A stretch of DNA of 64,000 nt, from the NCBI GenBank assembly GCA_021018815.1, contig JAITYX010000143.1, positions 186,001-250,000 of the forward strand. The letters are read 5' to 3'. Origin of the DNA: Talinum fruticosum. Taxonomy: Eukaryota; Streptophyta; Magnoliopsida; Caryophyllales; Talinaceae. The position numbers and the translations under genes are program-made. Positions 38,527 through 49,656 of this stretch are shown in pieces. Numbering within the stretch: the first letter of the stretch is position 1; every line of letters begins with the position of its first letter. Under the pieces are notes generated by a model. That model ran no database searches, was not told the origin of the DNA, and saw only the letters and a program-made list of their open reading frames with translations.

Positions 38527-39339
38527 TCACACATTCGGACCCCAAAGATTCCACAAACGCGAATTCAATAACCCAATCACGTCCGGAAGCACCTTCCTCG
38601 CCAGCCCTTTGTGCTGCTGCTGCTGCTGTTTCTGGTTCTCCTGCTTCTGCCACACATTCCCACTCCCTTCCTCCTCATTTTCTATCTCCTTTTCCGCCGT
38701 CGTTTCCTCTCCGCCGAGGCTTTCCGGCGAACTTTCTCCATTCTCCGGCGAACCCACTTCCGGCGCAGTCTCCGGCGAATCGGCCTCAAGTACTACTCTT
38801 TCCTCAACACTACCCATCTCGGGGACTGGGCTCTCGCTTCGATGTCCTCCGGACTTGTCTTTGTCTCTCCTCCGACCTTTCCCGGTCTTCTTGGCCTGCT
38901 CGGTGGTGGTGAGGTGCTCCTCGAAGGCTTCGATGGCTTGGTGGATGAGCTCGCGGTGAGGGGAGGAGTCCCAGCGGAACCAGTAGGTGGTGTAGCAGTC
39001 GAAACAACCGCAATCGAAGCTGGGAGATTTGTGGGGACGCGCGGATTTCTTGGGTTTTCTCTTGCGATTGGTGTTGTCGTCAAGAATAAGGGCAGGGCTA
39101 GTGGGGGATTTGAGGGAGCGAGTGATCATGTAAGCGAGGACTTCTCGGTCTTGGAGAGAGAGAACGGAGATGAGGGTGAGAATCGCAGCTGGGAGGAGCA
39201 GGTTAAGGGCTGAAACGGGGTCGGCTGAGGTTGAGGTTGAGGTTGAGGTTGAGGAGAGAGAAAATGAAGAAGAAGATGAAGTAGAAGAAGAAGGGGAAGG
39301 GTGGACTTTGCCTTTGCTTTTGTTGAGCTTCATGGTCAT
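38527..39339 (-). CDS. Plant-specific protein of unknown function, 270 aa, single exon
   Basis: Uninterrupted frame; the first in-frame ATG that makes sense is at 39339 (MTMKLNKSKGK), and another follows two codons later. After a Ser/Thr-rich low-complexity N terminus comes a hydrophobic segment, ALNLLLPAAILTLISVLSL (about residues 44-62), then LQDREVLAYMITRSLKS, a Lys/Arg-rich linker and the striking FDCGCFDCYTTYWFRWDSSP with a CxCx2C cluster, followed by HRELIHQAIEAFEEHL. A Glu-rich variable region and GLARKVLPDVIGLLNSRLWN end the protein. I recognise this as an uncharacterised plant family (an Arabidopsis member sits, from memory, beside a G6PD gene) but know no function. The Cys cluster suggests metal binding, and one membrane anchor is possible; both are inferences. 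Confidence 0.85.
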   Translation of the reverse strand: MTMKLNKSKGKVHPSPSSSTSSSSSFSLSSTSTSTSTSADPVSALNLLLPAAILTLISVLSLQDREVLAYMITRSLKSPTSPALILDDNTNRKRKPKKSARPHKSPSFDCGCFDCYTTYWFRWDSSPHRELIHQAIEAFEEHLTTTEQAKKTGKGRRRDKDKSGGHRSESPVPEMGSVEERVVLEADSPETAPEVGSPENGESSPESLGGEETTAEKEIENEEEGSGNVWQKQENQKQQQQQHKGLARKVLPDVIGLLNSRLWNLWGPNV

Positions 39340-39790
39340 GGTTTCTGATGGTGGGTGGGTCTTTGTGTTTCGTTTTCTTTGTTGAGAGGAAAAATGTGAG
39401 CAACAACAGCATAAACGAAGGAGCTTGATGGGGTTATTGCGAGAGAGGGAGCAGAGATAGGGTTTGGTTATTTTTATTTTTATTTTTGTTCTTTTTTTTT
39501 TGATTTTTCCCTTGGGCACAAAGCCAAAAGAAAAAAAAAAAAAAGGTAAATAGTGAACATTAAGCGGTGGGAGGCTTATCAAATCTCACGCCTCTATTTT
39601 AAAGTGGATTTGTTTCTAGGCTATATGTTATTAATCATTTTCTTTATATTGTATCCAATAAAATTGTTTATATTTTTTAGTTTTCATCAACTATTATATA
39701 TAAATTTAAATTTATCTTTAACAAATTTAAATTTAAAAATAAGTCATTTTAATAAACAATACATTGTCCTGTAAATATTCAAAATTACGA
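39340..39790 (-). promoter_or_regulatory. Leader and promoter region of the unknown single-exon gene
   Basis: Contains long A/T homopolymers (39491-39500, 39530-39544) and no clear TATA box. The frame of the gene stays open to 39582 without an upstream ATG. Confidence 0.35.
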
Positions 39791-40669
39791 GTGTGTTTGG
39801 TTGGAGATAAAATTATTTTTCTGTAAAATGATTTTCATGTAAAATAATTTTCAATGTAAAATCAATTTTCAACTGTTTGGTGAGGAAGAAAAATAAGGGG
39901 TGGGGGTTCTTAGGAAAAGGAGAGAGAGAGGAGTTAATTCTCAGGGGTTGGGGTTTCTCAGGAAAGGAAAGACAGAGAGGAGTTAATTCTCAGGGAAGGA
40001 GCTATGGCCAATGTACCCCAGGCTCACTCTCTCTCCTCCCTTCCATGGCTTCCATCTACTCCTCCTCCTCTTCTCTCTCCTCTTCCAGCTCCAGACCTCT
40101 CTCTTTCCTCCAATCCAACTCCAGACCTCTCTCTCTCTCTCCTCGAACCCATCGACACCCAACTCCCCCTCCCCCTGCCCTCCATCCTCCTCCTGATCTC
40201 CAAGGACAACCCCACGGCTGATACTTGGCCCAAATCCACCATGGAACTTTCATCTGCTAACTTAGGTTTTGATCAAGCTAGCCTTGCTTCTCCTCTTGAC
40301 TACCAACTTATTTCTCGATATGGCTAGCCTGGTTCTCTCTCCTGCCCCTCCATCCAGTACTCCTGCCCCACCTCCACCTTTGCCACAGCACCGACGTGTA
40401 CTCCGTCCCTACACAACCCATCACTGGGAATATGGAATTAGAGAGCTCGTGGAAAATACATCTTCGATCTCGAAGATAATTGCGAGAGAGAGATCTATGA
40501 ATGAAATGAAAAATCTAACTTTTGCTCTTAGAAAAGGGAAAATATTTTCCTTTGCATTGGGGAAAATTCATTTTCCCTAAAAATTATTTTCCGAAATTTT
40601 TTATACCAAACAGATAAAAATCGAAAAATAATTGTACGGGAAAATAATTTTACGTCCTACCAAACACAC
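39791..40669. mobile_element. Fold-back/MITE-like element with about 30-bp inverted ends
   Basis: The left end GTGTGTTTGGTTGGAGATAA, continuing into AAATTATTTTTC, is matched in reverse by the right end GAAAATAATTTTACGTCC, then TACCAAACACAC. Extra subterminal AAAATNATTTTC units occur at both sides. The interior (39900-40500) is unlike the AT-rich ends: it is GC-richer, strongly CT/GA-biased and carries two copies of GAGAGGAGTTAATTCTCAGG (39929-39948 and 39975-39994). Several frames are open through the CT-rich part, but their Ser/Pro/Leu composition just follows base bias. No convincing TSD. Confidence 0.7.
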
Positions 40670-42388
40670 CCTACATGTAAAATTAAAATAACATTCCATC
40701 ATTTTTTTCGTATAATTTGTATTAGTATACTACGTTAGATAAATGGTCAAATTTTACCGCATATTTTAAAAATGTTATGCATTACTTTATTTTAAAATTT
40801 CATCCACAAAAAAATTCTTTAATGTGTTTTATAAATTTATAGTGCGTATATTTAATTAATTTTATGTTTGCTTACATGATACTTAATTAATCTCTATTTT
40901 CCCCCTCATTTTTAATGTTGTATTAGATAATTGGAAATTTTCATTTAAAGTAAAAATAAACCAAGAGTTCTATCTCTAAACTATAATATTCTATATAATT
41001 AAACTATCTTATGTTAAGGATGGTGAAGATATTGGTATTTTATTAATTACGCATAATTTTTTTTTTTAACAAACAAGTTATAATTTTTGCGATCCTTTTA
41101 CTTATTGTTATAACTATTCCCCTTTTTGTATACGTGAAAAGTACTCAATCAATTATAACTACTTTAATTTCAAATCAAATTTATATCGAATTTTGATCGA
41201 ATCGAACTCTAACTACGCTCGTTTCAGAAAATTGACTCTGGTAATTTAAATACTAACCAATGAGGATTAAAGTATGATGTTATGAACGTGAATGTCTCCT
41301 GAATCTCATTATTCTGATGTGCAGCGATAAGAAGGAAGGCATGAAGAATCTAATGGCGTAATTATTTATTTGGAAGCAAATGAGGAGAAGGATAAGTACA
41401 ACAGCCCAGCCGGCCACCTTTTTTCTTTAGAAAAATTGCTATTAATTAAATTACCGATCGACTTCATAGATGCGGCAATTAGGAATTGTCTTAATTTCCA
41501 TTAGATTCGCAGTAGATATTGCTTGAATTCAGGTTAATAATAATATTAAAAACAATCGGATTTCAAAGTTTTTTTGGATAAATCATAATGCTAACTTCTT
41601 TTTTAAAGGGTAATTACAACAACTAATAGGTAACCCTTCTTGTAAGGGTTTTACCTAAATTGTTCTCCATTAAAATGGAGAGAAAAGAAAAAAAGGATAG
41701 AAAACCAAAGTAAACTAGAATAAATACAATGACCAAACTTGGCTACCCATTCAAGTAGTCCGATTTCTTTCTCTAAATGTGTGATGAATAAAAATTTGAT
41801 TACACATCTGCAGGAAACAATGAGTGTCTTGAATCGGCGTTTGGATTTCCCAAGGAACCTGGATTTATCCTTTAATTGTTTTAATGACCGTTAGATTATC
41901 TCGCTTCCAAAATGCTAATTAATGTAATGTGAAATTGAATTTTTTTTTTGATTTGTTTATTATTAATCCATGCAAATGGGCTAAGCCTATTCTCATGAGT
42001 TAAGATCACATACAACTCTATTGGGCCTCAAGTGATATAATACTATTATGAGATGAAGAAATTAGAGGTGTTTTTTTCCGTTTCAAGGAATCATCATTGA
42101 GCATTTGAAAATCGTTACTCTTTTTAATGTACATATCACCTCTTCGTCGTATCTTTATTATTTATATGTATATTTTAAATATTTTAATATGAATATAGAT
42201 AATTAAACACATGACTTTTCCTTCAAATTTTAGACTAATATTACGTCTATGTTTTATATAACTTTAAGTTATAGTCTTACAGTTATGATTTTTTATAATT
42301 AATTTTAAAATTATTTTATAACTTATAATTTCCAATCTTATAACTCTTTAACTAAATCTAACATAATTAATCTTACACCAATTCAAGT
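40670..42388. other. AT-rich intergenic
   Basis: No gene, RNA or repeat family recognised beyond short homopolymers. Confidence 0.45.
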
Positions 42389-42405
42389 CATATCCTATAG
42401 TATAT

Positions 42406-42617
42406 ATATTTTTTTCAAAGGTAAGCGAACCCACCCATTGGACCCCTATCTCGGGGAAAGCCCAACAGACTTAACAGGGTCGGGAAGGGGATGCGCAAGA
42501 CAATTATACCCACAACGACACAAATCCTCAAATATGAGAATTTGTGTCCACCTGAATCGAACCCGGGTGGAGAGCTTGAGAATAGGGTGAGTGGCCACCA
42601 AGCCACTCACCTCTTGG
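42406..42617 (-). mobile_element. Full-length tRNA-derived SINE with a perfect 17-bp target-site duplication
   Basis: The identical 17-mer CATATCCTATAGTATAT flanks it at 42389-42405 and 42618-42634. On the minus strand the head carries an A-box-like GTGAGTGGCTTGGTGG (42595-42610) and a B box GGTTCGATTC (42554-42563). The body includes CTTTCCCCGAGATAGGGG, and the 3' end is an A-rich tail. Size about 212 bp, normal for plant SINEs. The body is shared with the truncated copy at 24941-25069. Confidence 0.9.
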
Positions 42618-42784
42618 CATATCCTATAGTATATGTAGATACCAAGGGGTCTAATTTGGAATCTTTATGCCATCAATTCAATTCTAGAGTAGGGAGGTAT
42701 ATATAGCTCTATGACTTGAGTTAAAGTCAAACAAAAACTATAATTTACTCTAACTAAAATACTAATGACAACCCTAGCAGATAA

Positions 42785-42866
42785 GTCGCTTTGGCCGAGT
42801 GGTTAAGGCGTGTGCCTGCTAAGTACATGGGGTTTCCCCGCGAGAGTTCGAATCTCTCAGGCGACG
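42785..42866 (+). tRNA. tRNA-Ser (anticodon GCT)
   Basis: An 82-nt type II tRNA. Acceptor stem GTCGCTT pairs with AGGCGAC, with discriminator base G at 42866. D-arm TGGCCGAGTGGTTAAGGCG, anticodon GCT at 42818-42820, a long variable arm GGGGTTTCCCC characteristic of serine tRNAs, and T-arm with GTTCGAATC. No intron. The A and B boxes are intact and a T6 run follows, so the gene looks functional. Confidence 0.97.
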
Positions 42867-42868
42867 GA

Positions 42869-42874
42869 TTTTTT
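42869..42874 (+). terminator. RNA polymerase III terminator of tRNA-Ser
   Basis: T6 three bases after the mature 3' end, with a second T run at 42876-42880. Confidence 0.85.
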
Positions 42875-42880
42875 ATTTTT

Positions 42881-43763
42881 GTTTTTTCTTTTCCCCACTC
42901 TCTCCTCTTATACCATACCAATCAGTTCAAACAGCCAATTGTACTACCAACTTGGGCCATGCTAGTTTGGGCAAACCTCCAAGGATGAAAGTTCATCAAT
43001 TCACAAGCAATTGGACATAAGTTTGATAGTAGAAGCCCATGTCTTCTATTTTGTTCTAAATCGTTAATAAGCTTTCAAAGAAGCCATAAAACAATATATT
43101 AATAAAGAATATTAACTAATACAAAACACATTAGCAAATATATCAAAAGAAGTCTATGTCTCTTGAACAAATAGAAGAGCTTCAATAGATATATCTTGAA
43201 TCATTAACATACATTAATGTTTCCAAGAAACTAGATCAAAATCATAACCGTACCCCTTATGAGTACTACATTTGAAAATGCATTTCACTCCAACTTTCAT
43301 TAGTGATATTCTCATAGCCATTCATTCATCAACAATTTTAACTCCAAGTAATAATTTAATATATTCTAAAGTTTTTGACCAGTTGCTCACTAGATTTAGC
43401 AAATACAGTACATGAATTAGCCTTAAGCTTATTGATTAGCAGTTCGCATATTCGGAGAAATCTTGTCTGGCCTAAATACCCCCCTCCCCTCCCTCTCTCC
43501 TTCTCGGCTATTTCATCTTGTTTGTCAACTTGGCAGCGTAGTGGTGCCAAAGGTAGGCAGCCCTTGGAGGATCTCAAAGGGTCCAAAACACTTAATTTGT
43601 AACCCTTCGATGATCCCCAACTGGCAACAAAGTTCAGCCATTTCCCATCCTTTTGATTTGCAATCTGCCAAAGGCTTAATTTAAGCCCCCATGTCAATTA
43701 GTTCCTCACTTGCTTCAGCGTAATCCCAAATTTGATTATACAACATTGTGAAGAGGAGAGGAG
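42881..43763. other. Intergenic between tRNA-Ser and the G6PD gene
   Basis: 43440-43763 is less AT-rich and probably includes the G6PD promoter and leader. Overlapping short ORFs in opposite directions show no domain. Confidence 0.4.
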
Positions 43764-46700
43764 ATGGCAACTCTTTCTTCCCCCATTGCGCCTCTTCTTC
43801 ATACTGCTACTCATCGTCATCTGCTTCATACTCTTCTTCACCGGAATCTCGAAATGGGCATACAAGGTTCGTCAAGATCTCTTCAAATACGAAACGGCCT
43901 GCCCCGAAAATACTCTCTCGAAGAAAGCCAAATTCAAATGTCGTTCGCATGCAAGATGGTTAGCTCAATTTCCCGGGCCCCTTATGTAGTTTTTAAGTTT
44001 TTGGTAATTTGTAGTCGTTTTTCTTAAGTGGGTTTTCTTATTTTAGCTGGATTTGGATTGTTGATTTTTGAATTTGATATGTCTATGATTGGATGCTGAT
44101 ATTAGGAGAAAAAAAGTTGGTTATTTTTGTGTCTTTGTTGATTGGAAGTTGGGGGGGTAGTATTAACTGCTAATCCTGGATGATATGCTGAATTAGGGGT
44201 TTTGATTTTCAGGTGCAGTGGCTACAAAAGCGATTCCTATTGAAGGGGATACTACTCCATTGAAGACATTGAAAGATGGGATATTGTCAGCCACATCTTC
44301 TCAGGAGTCCATTGATTTGTCTGGATTTGATGTTAGGAAGGATGAGTCAACTGTCAGTATCACTGTGGTTGGAGCCTCTGGGGACCTTGCCAAGAAGAAG
44401 ATATTCCCCGCACTTTTTGCTCTTTATTATGAGGATTGCTTACCCAAGGTCTGCTTGATATTTGTTTGAATATCTAGTTTAATATCTGTCTTTTTCTGAG
44501 TATAAATTCTAATATCTCAGTTGGGGAAACCAGAAAAACTATGATATAGTCTTTCAGCTGGGTTGATTTTTGGTTGTGCAGCACTTTACTATATACGGTT
44601 ATGCAAGGAGTAAGATGACTGATGAAGAACTGAGAAATATGGTTAGCGAGACTCTCACTTGCAGAATTGACAAGAGGTACCTTGCATTGTATTAATGTGT
44701 TCCAGTAAATATTGAATTTGGTTCTCAAACTGTACAAACTATACTACAAGATACAATAATTAGTTTCAATATCAAATTATCAGGGAGAATTGTGGTGAGA
44801 AAATGGAGGAGTTCCTCAAGAGATGTTTCTATCAATCTGGCCAGTATGACTCTCTGGAAAACTTTGCAGAGCTAGACAAGAAACTCCGTCAGCATGAGGT
44901 ATGTTGTCATGTTATGCTGCTTGTGTTTTTATTTTAAGCATACGATGAAGTTTGTCATACACCGCACCCCTCGTGATTGTTTTGAAGCTATCAAGTGTGG
45001 GAGTTGAGTCTCTGTGAATCACGTGCATTCCAATTTTGAACTGAATACTGCTTACCTAGCTTGTTATTTTGCTATCTGTGCACATGCAATGGTAAAAGCT
45101 GAAAGCAATGCAACATGGAATAAATTCTTGCATTGCTCGTTAGTGTTGTTTATTGATAATTGGTTCAGTTTATGATTTTTAGTAAACTTCTCAACATTGA
45201 TTGCACGTCAGAAGCTGCTGAAGAATGTAGGAGTTTGTGAATGGCTGAATGCCCTTAGGTGATCGACTCTTTGATTCTTTTATTCCAATATTTTGTTAAT
45301 GCAACTGTCACACTGGTATAGGCTGTGAACAACCTAAGGGCTATAGCAACGACTGTTTGGTTGTTATTTTCCACTTTATATATTTTTAAAGATAACTATA
45401 GCAATGGAATCTCCAACAATTGAGTGCTTGATATCTAAATGGCTGTAAGAATGGTGTCCTATATGTTGAACCATTGACTTCTGGTGCTATAGATGCTGAA
45501 AACTGTGATGACTGTGGTATTTGATATTCATTTTCATCATGGATCTGGATCATATTGCTGCCGTCAATGACTATACAATTTTTCAGGCTGGTAGGACTGC
45601 AAATCGCCTTTTCTACTTGTCGATTCCACCAAACATATTCATAGATGCGGTGAGATGTGCTAGTTCATCAGCTTCCTCAATAAGTGGATGGACAAGGGTC
45701 ATTGTAGAGAAACCTTTTGGTCGGGACTCAGAATCCTCTGCTTCTTTGACTAGAGGACTTAAGCAGTACTTGAAGGAAGAACAAATTTTCAGGTAATGTT
45801 CTTTTTGACCAATTCGGAAAACATGCTCTGACAAATCCACACTGAGTGTTCCTTTTTGGACCATGTCTTCTCCACTGTCATTGGGAAAAACTCATTTGAC
45901 TGATGCAATTCTCATTGTGGATGCAGGATAGATCATTATCTTGGGAAAGAACTTGTTGAAAACTTATCTGTTCTTCGATTCTCAAACCTCATATTTGAGC
46001 CGCTATGGTCAAGGCAATACATAAGAAATGTTCAGTTGATATTCTCCGAGGATTTTGGTACTGAAGGGCGTGGCGGGTATTACATCTATCTTCACTGTTT
46101 TGTTTGTATGACTCCATCTGCCATTATGGGCTTATGTTACTTGCTTTGTTTGTTATTCAGATATTTTGACCATTATGGAATCATTCGAGACATAATGCAG
46201 AACCATTTGCTACAGATACTTGCTCTCTTTGCCATGGAAACTCCTGTGAGCTTGGATGCAGAAGACATCAGAAATGAAAAGGTCTGCTCAAACCTTCTTG
46301 TCAGCTTCGACTTTCCCTTTTGTTTTTGTGCTTCATTTTTGACTGGTTTTTATTGCTCGGTGATTGCCAGGTTAAAGTTTTGCGATCAATGAGGCCTTTG
46401 AAACTCAATGATGTGGTAATAGGGCAGTACAAGAGTCACACTAGAGGCGGTATTAACTACCCAGGCTACACAGATGATAGGACTGTACCCAAAGACAGCT
46501 TAACCCCAACGTTTGCTGCAGCTGCTCTCTTTATTGATAATGCAAGATGGGATGGTGTACCTTTCCTTATGAAGGCGGGAAAGGCATTGCAGACCAGGAG
46601 GTACTCCTTCAGAAATTGATACCTTCACAAATTATATCGTTTATCATTTATTCCATTAACAAGCAGCGAGGAACTTACATTCCATGCTTACTTTTCAGGG

Positions 46701-47578
46701 CTGAGATACGGGTTCAGTTCAGGCATGTGCCTGGTAATCTGTACAACAGAAATTTTGGGACAGATCTTGATCAGGCAACGAATGAGCTTGTTATTCGTGT
46801 ACAGCCTGACGAAGCCATATATTTGAAGATCAATAACAAAGTTCCCGGTCTGGGAATGAGATTGGAACAGAGTGATCTCAATCTTCACTATGCGGCAAGG
46901 TATATCAATCAACATCTTCTGCAGAAAATGGACATAAAAATTAGAATGCTGCATAGGAGTTTGGTACTCATTTCACGTAACTTGTACTATTAAAATGCGT
47001 TGGAAATTTGAATTTTGATTAATCAGCTTCCTTTGACTTGATAAATTATGATCTTGCACTGTTCTCTCTTCTCAACTAAACCTTAGGACTATACATTGTT
47101 GCTTAATTTTCCAAACAACATCAAGATCGTACTAAAACTGCCTTTCAAAAAATAAGTTCCTACTAAAACTGCCTCTTTGCAATTTCAGCGAGTAGTGTTG
47201 TTGTGTACCTTTTGACTCCACCAACCCCCCACCCCCGGGCAAAAAATAAAAATATACACCTGATTGAAGACTTTTGGCTAATGGTTTGTTATGCATCAAA
47301 ACTGATACTTACAGCCACCCCTCCTGCAGATATTCAAAGGAGATTCCAGATGCATACGAGAGGCTGCTCCTTGATGCAATTGAAGGAGAGAGAAGGCTCT
47401 TCATCCGCAGTGATGAATTGGATGCTGCTTGGTCACTCTTCACACCACTTCTGAAAGAGCTCGAAAAGAAAAAGATCAACCCGAGTATTATCCTTATGGA
47501 AGTAGGGGTCCTATTGGAGCACACTATCTTGCAGCCAGATACAACGTTCGTTGGGGTGATTTTGGCTTAGACCAATGA
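43764..47578 (+). CDS. G6PD2: Plastidic glucose-6-phosphate 1-dehydrogenase, P2 type, with two apparent one-base losses
   Basis: Oxidises glucose-6-phosphate with NADP+, the first step of the plastid oxidative pentose phosphate pathway. Exons: 43764-43958, 44213-44448, 44582-44676, 44784-44898, 45587-45792, 45927-46076, 46161-46281, 46371-46600, 46699-46899, 47330-47578. Motifs: transit peptide ending near [17 protein letters not shown] site [20 protein letters not shown], the redox pair TCRIDKRENC (two Cys eight apart, as in thioredoxin-regulated plastid forms), active-site RIDHYLGKE, and EKPFGRD. The sequence is closest to P2 enzymes (Arabidopsis G6PD2/G6PD3), including the end WGDFGLDQ. 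Exon 1 begins MATLSSP in one frame but must end in another to join exon 2. In the last exon, after the codons for INP, the conserved YYPYGSRGP block is one frame over, so as written the protein ends at 47570 with an altered tail. Each needs one added base. Confidence 0.95.
47480..47485 (+). other. Frameshift site in the last G6PD exon
   Basis: The sequence AACCCGAGTATTATCC would read INPEYYP with one more G (CCCGGAG). As given it reads INPSII. The following family block [20 protein letters not shown] is intact in the shifted frame and ends at TGA 47576-47578. Confidence 0.85.
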
Positions 47579-49656
47579 CTCTTTCAGTACATCACCATGA
47601 ATGAAGCTCCAAGAACTCACTCTGTCCTTTCCCTTTTTTATTTGGTTAGTCTTATACTCTTATTGTGTCAAATAAGCCGTAAAATCTGCAAGCCCAGAAG
47701 GGGTAAATGACAAGCCTCTTCATTCTTTGTTGTACAGAGCCCAAACAAAAACGGGGCTTATTGTACTGTCATTTATCATATAACTGGAGGATTGTTTATG
47801 TGTCATGCGTGAAGATATATCTTGCAAGTTGCAGATGCATCAAAGATGATCCAGCATTGCCCCACTGAAAGATGATCAATGATATTGACTTTTAAGACGG
47901 TACAATTTGGTAAGGAACTAAGATAATTCCGTCGAAGATTATCATGAAATCGGATTGATTTAGATGTGTTTGAAGTTTAGATAACGAAAAGCAAATCTTA
48001 ATAAAGTTGGATAAACTAATATGAAGAGAGCAAGCTGCAGGCAACATCATTGTCATGAATGGTGAATAGATGAGTAGGATGGGGAAACCCTACCCAAGTA
48101 AAAAGAGAGAGTTTATATTAGAGTTTTGATGGGAGCATGAAGAAAGGTTATAATGGAAGGAAGCTTTGGATGGAAGTGAAAACAAAACCTTAAAATTTGA
48201 TAAGTGATTTGCAAGCTTTCATAAGTAGGACCCCTTTTTTGTCTCAAAGGAAGGAAACAATCTTCTCAAAGCAAAAGCAAAGTTAAGAAAAGAAGCCACT
48301 CTACCCTTTGTAGCCCAATGAGTAAATTTTGCTTCTTTGCCAAACCAAGTTCAGATTTACACAAAATAAATGAAAACAATGAGATAAGCCCCCCAAACAT
48401 AATTAAGTGGGAAAATTCAACATGGGATTTAACTAGAAGATCACATAATGGCCCACAAATTAACAGCTGGCTTTGGAAATTTAATGCAGCTTTTTCCCTC
48501 CAATTTTTCAATCATCATCAATGGGAAGAAATTTGAGACCCCAAAATCCACATCATTTTGATCATGTTTGAAAGGTATAACATACATTTTGTCAAATCAT
48601 CATTGACGAGTACACATTTTGGACCCATCAACTACATGAAGCTCAAATTTCTCACTCATACAATCCCTAAAAAGATGGCAAGGACAGAAAGAAATTGATG
48701 GGGAAACTTTCAAGCTATTCATTTTTCCCTAAAACTACTCTAGTGTAAAGAATGTCTCTTTCCCACTACATATCATATTTGTTACAAAATTATGGTCATT
48801 ATAGTTAAGATATAATTTAGTAGATTTTTTTCTTTCAAATTACTACTTGCTCCTTCACATCAAACATATTGAATTCGTTAAAGACAAGTTTTCATAAAAA
48901 TAATCTTATAATAAGACAAACATACATAATATAATGACAAATTAAATGATCAAACTTCGACCTCAAAAGTTACTTGAAATAATTATATAATAGTATTTTT
49001 AGTGTTTATATGCTTTCACGAGTTAATACTATATTAATTTTTTTAGCCCTATATAAAATAGGTTTTATTTCAGTTATAACAACTAATCATTTTAGCTCAT
49101 AACATATAATCATTTCGGATCGTTTTAACTCATTTATACTTATTTCAATTATAACGAGTTAATTTTAACGAGTAATTTCAAAAACAGCGTAATATGTATC
49201 CATAATATAACACTCATTTTACATTTATGAAAAGTTCCACTAAGATCCAGAAGGCGATGTCATGCCTATAAACATTTGGTTACAACAGTTGTCTTTTTGT
49301 AATTAAAATCACAAGAGGTTTGTTACATGAGATGAGAGAGGAGGAGGGAGTAAAAAGGGGAAGGGGAAGAAAAACGGGAATGTGAATGGAGGTTAAAATT
49401 GCAACTTCACCGAGAGAGAGAAGAGGTCACTTCAAAATTCAAAAACAAGACAGAAAGCAGAAATAGATTGGTTTGAAGTTTGAACACAAGAAGAAGCAAA
49501 CCCCTTGTGTCCTTGACAAATACTCACTCTCCCTCTTTCTCTTCCTTCAATCACACACCAACACACAGCCAAATCCCTCAAACAGTAAAACCCTCATCCG
49601 ATTCTTCTCTCTCTTCTCTACACCAACACAAAACCCCCAAAAACCCTCCCTAACCT
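47579..49656. other. G6PD 3' region, AT-rich intergenic, TCP promoter
   Basis: 47579-47830 probably holds the G6PD 3' UTR. From 48550 to 49300 it is AT-rich without features. 49300-49656 is GA- then CT/A-rich and reads like the leader of the TCP gene. Confidence 0.45.

Noticed and set aside
38508..39385. Four long frames opposite or overlapping the single-exon gene
   Set aside because: Antisense shadows of the 38527-39339 coding region. Only the minus-strand frame has conserved blocks.
39877..40327. Ser/Pro/Leu-rich frames in three phases on the plus strand and two on the minus strand
   Set aside because: They lie inside the fold-back element and reflect CT bias. No frame stands out.
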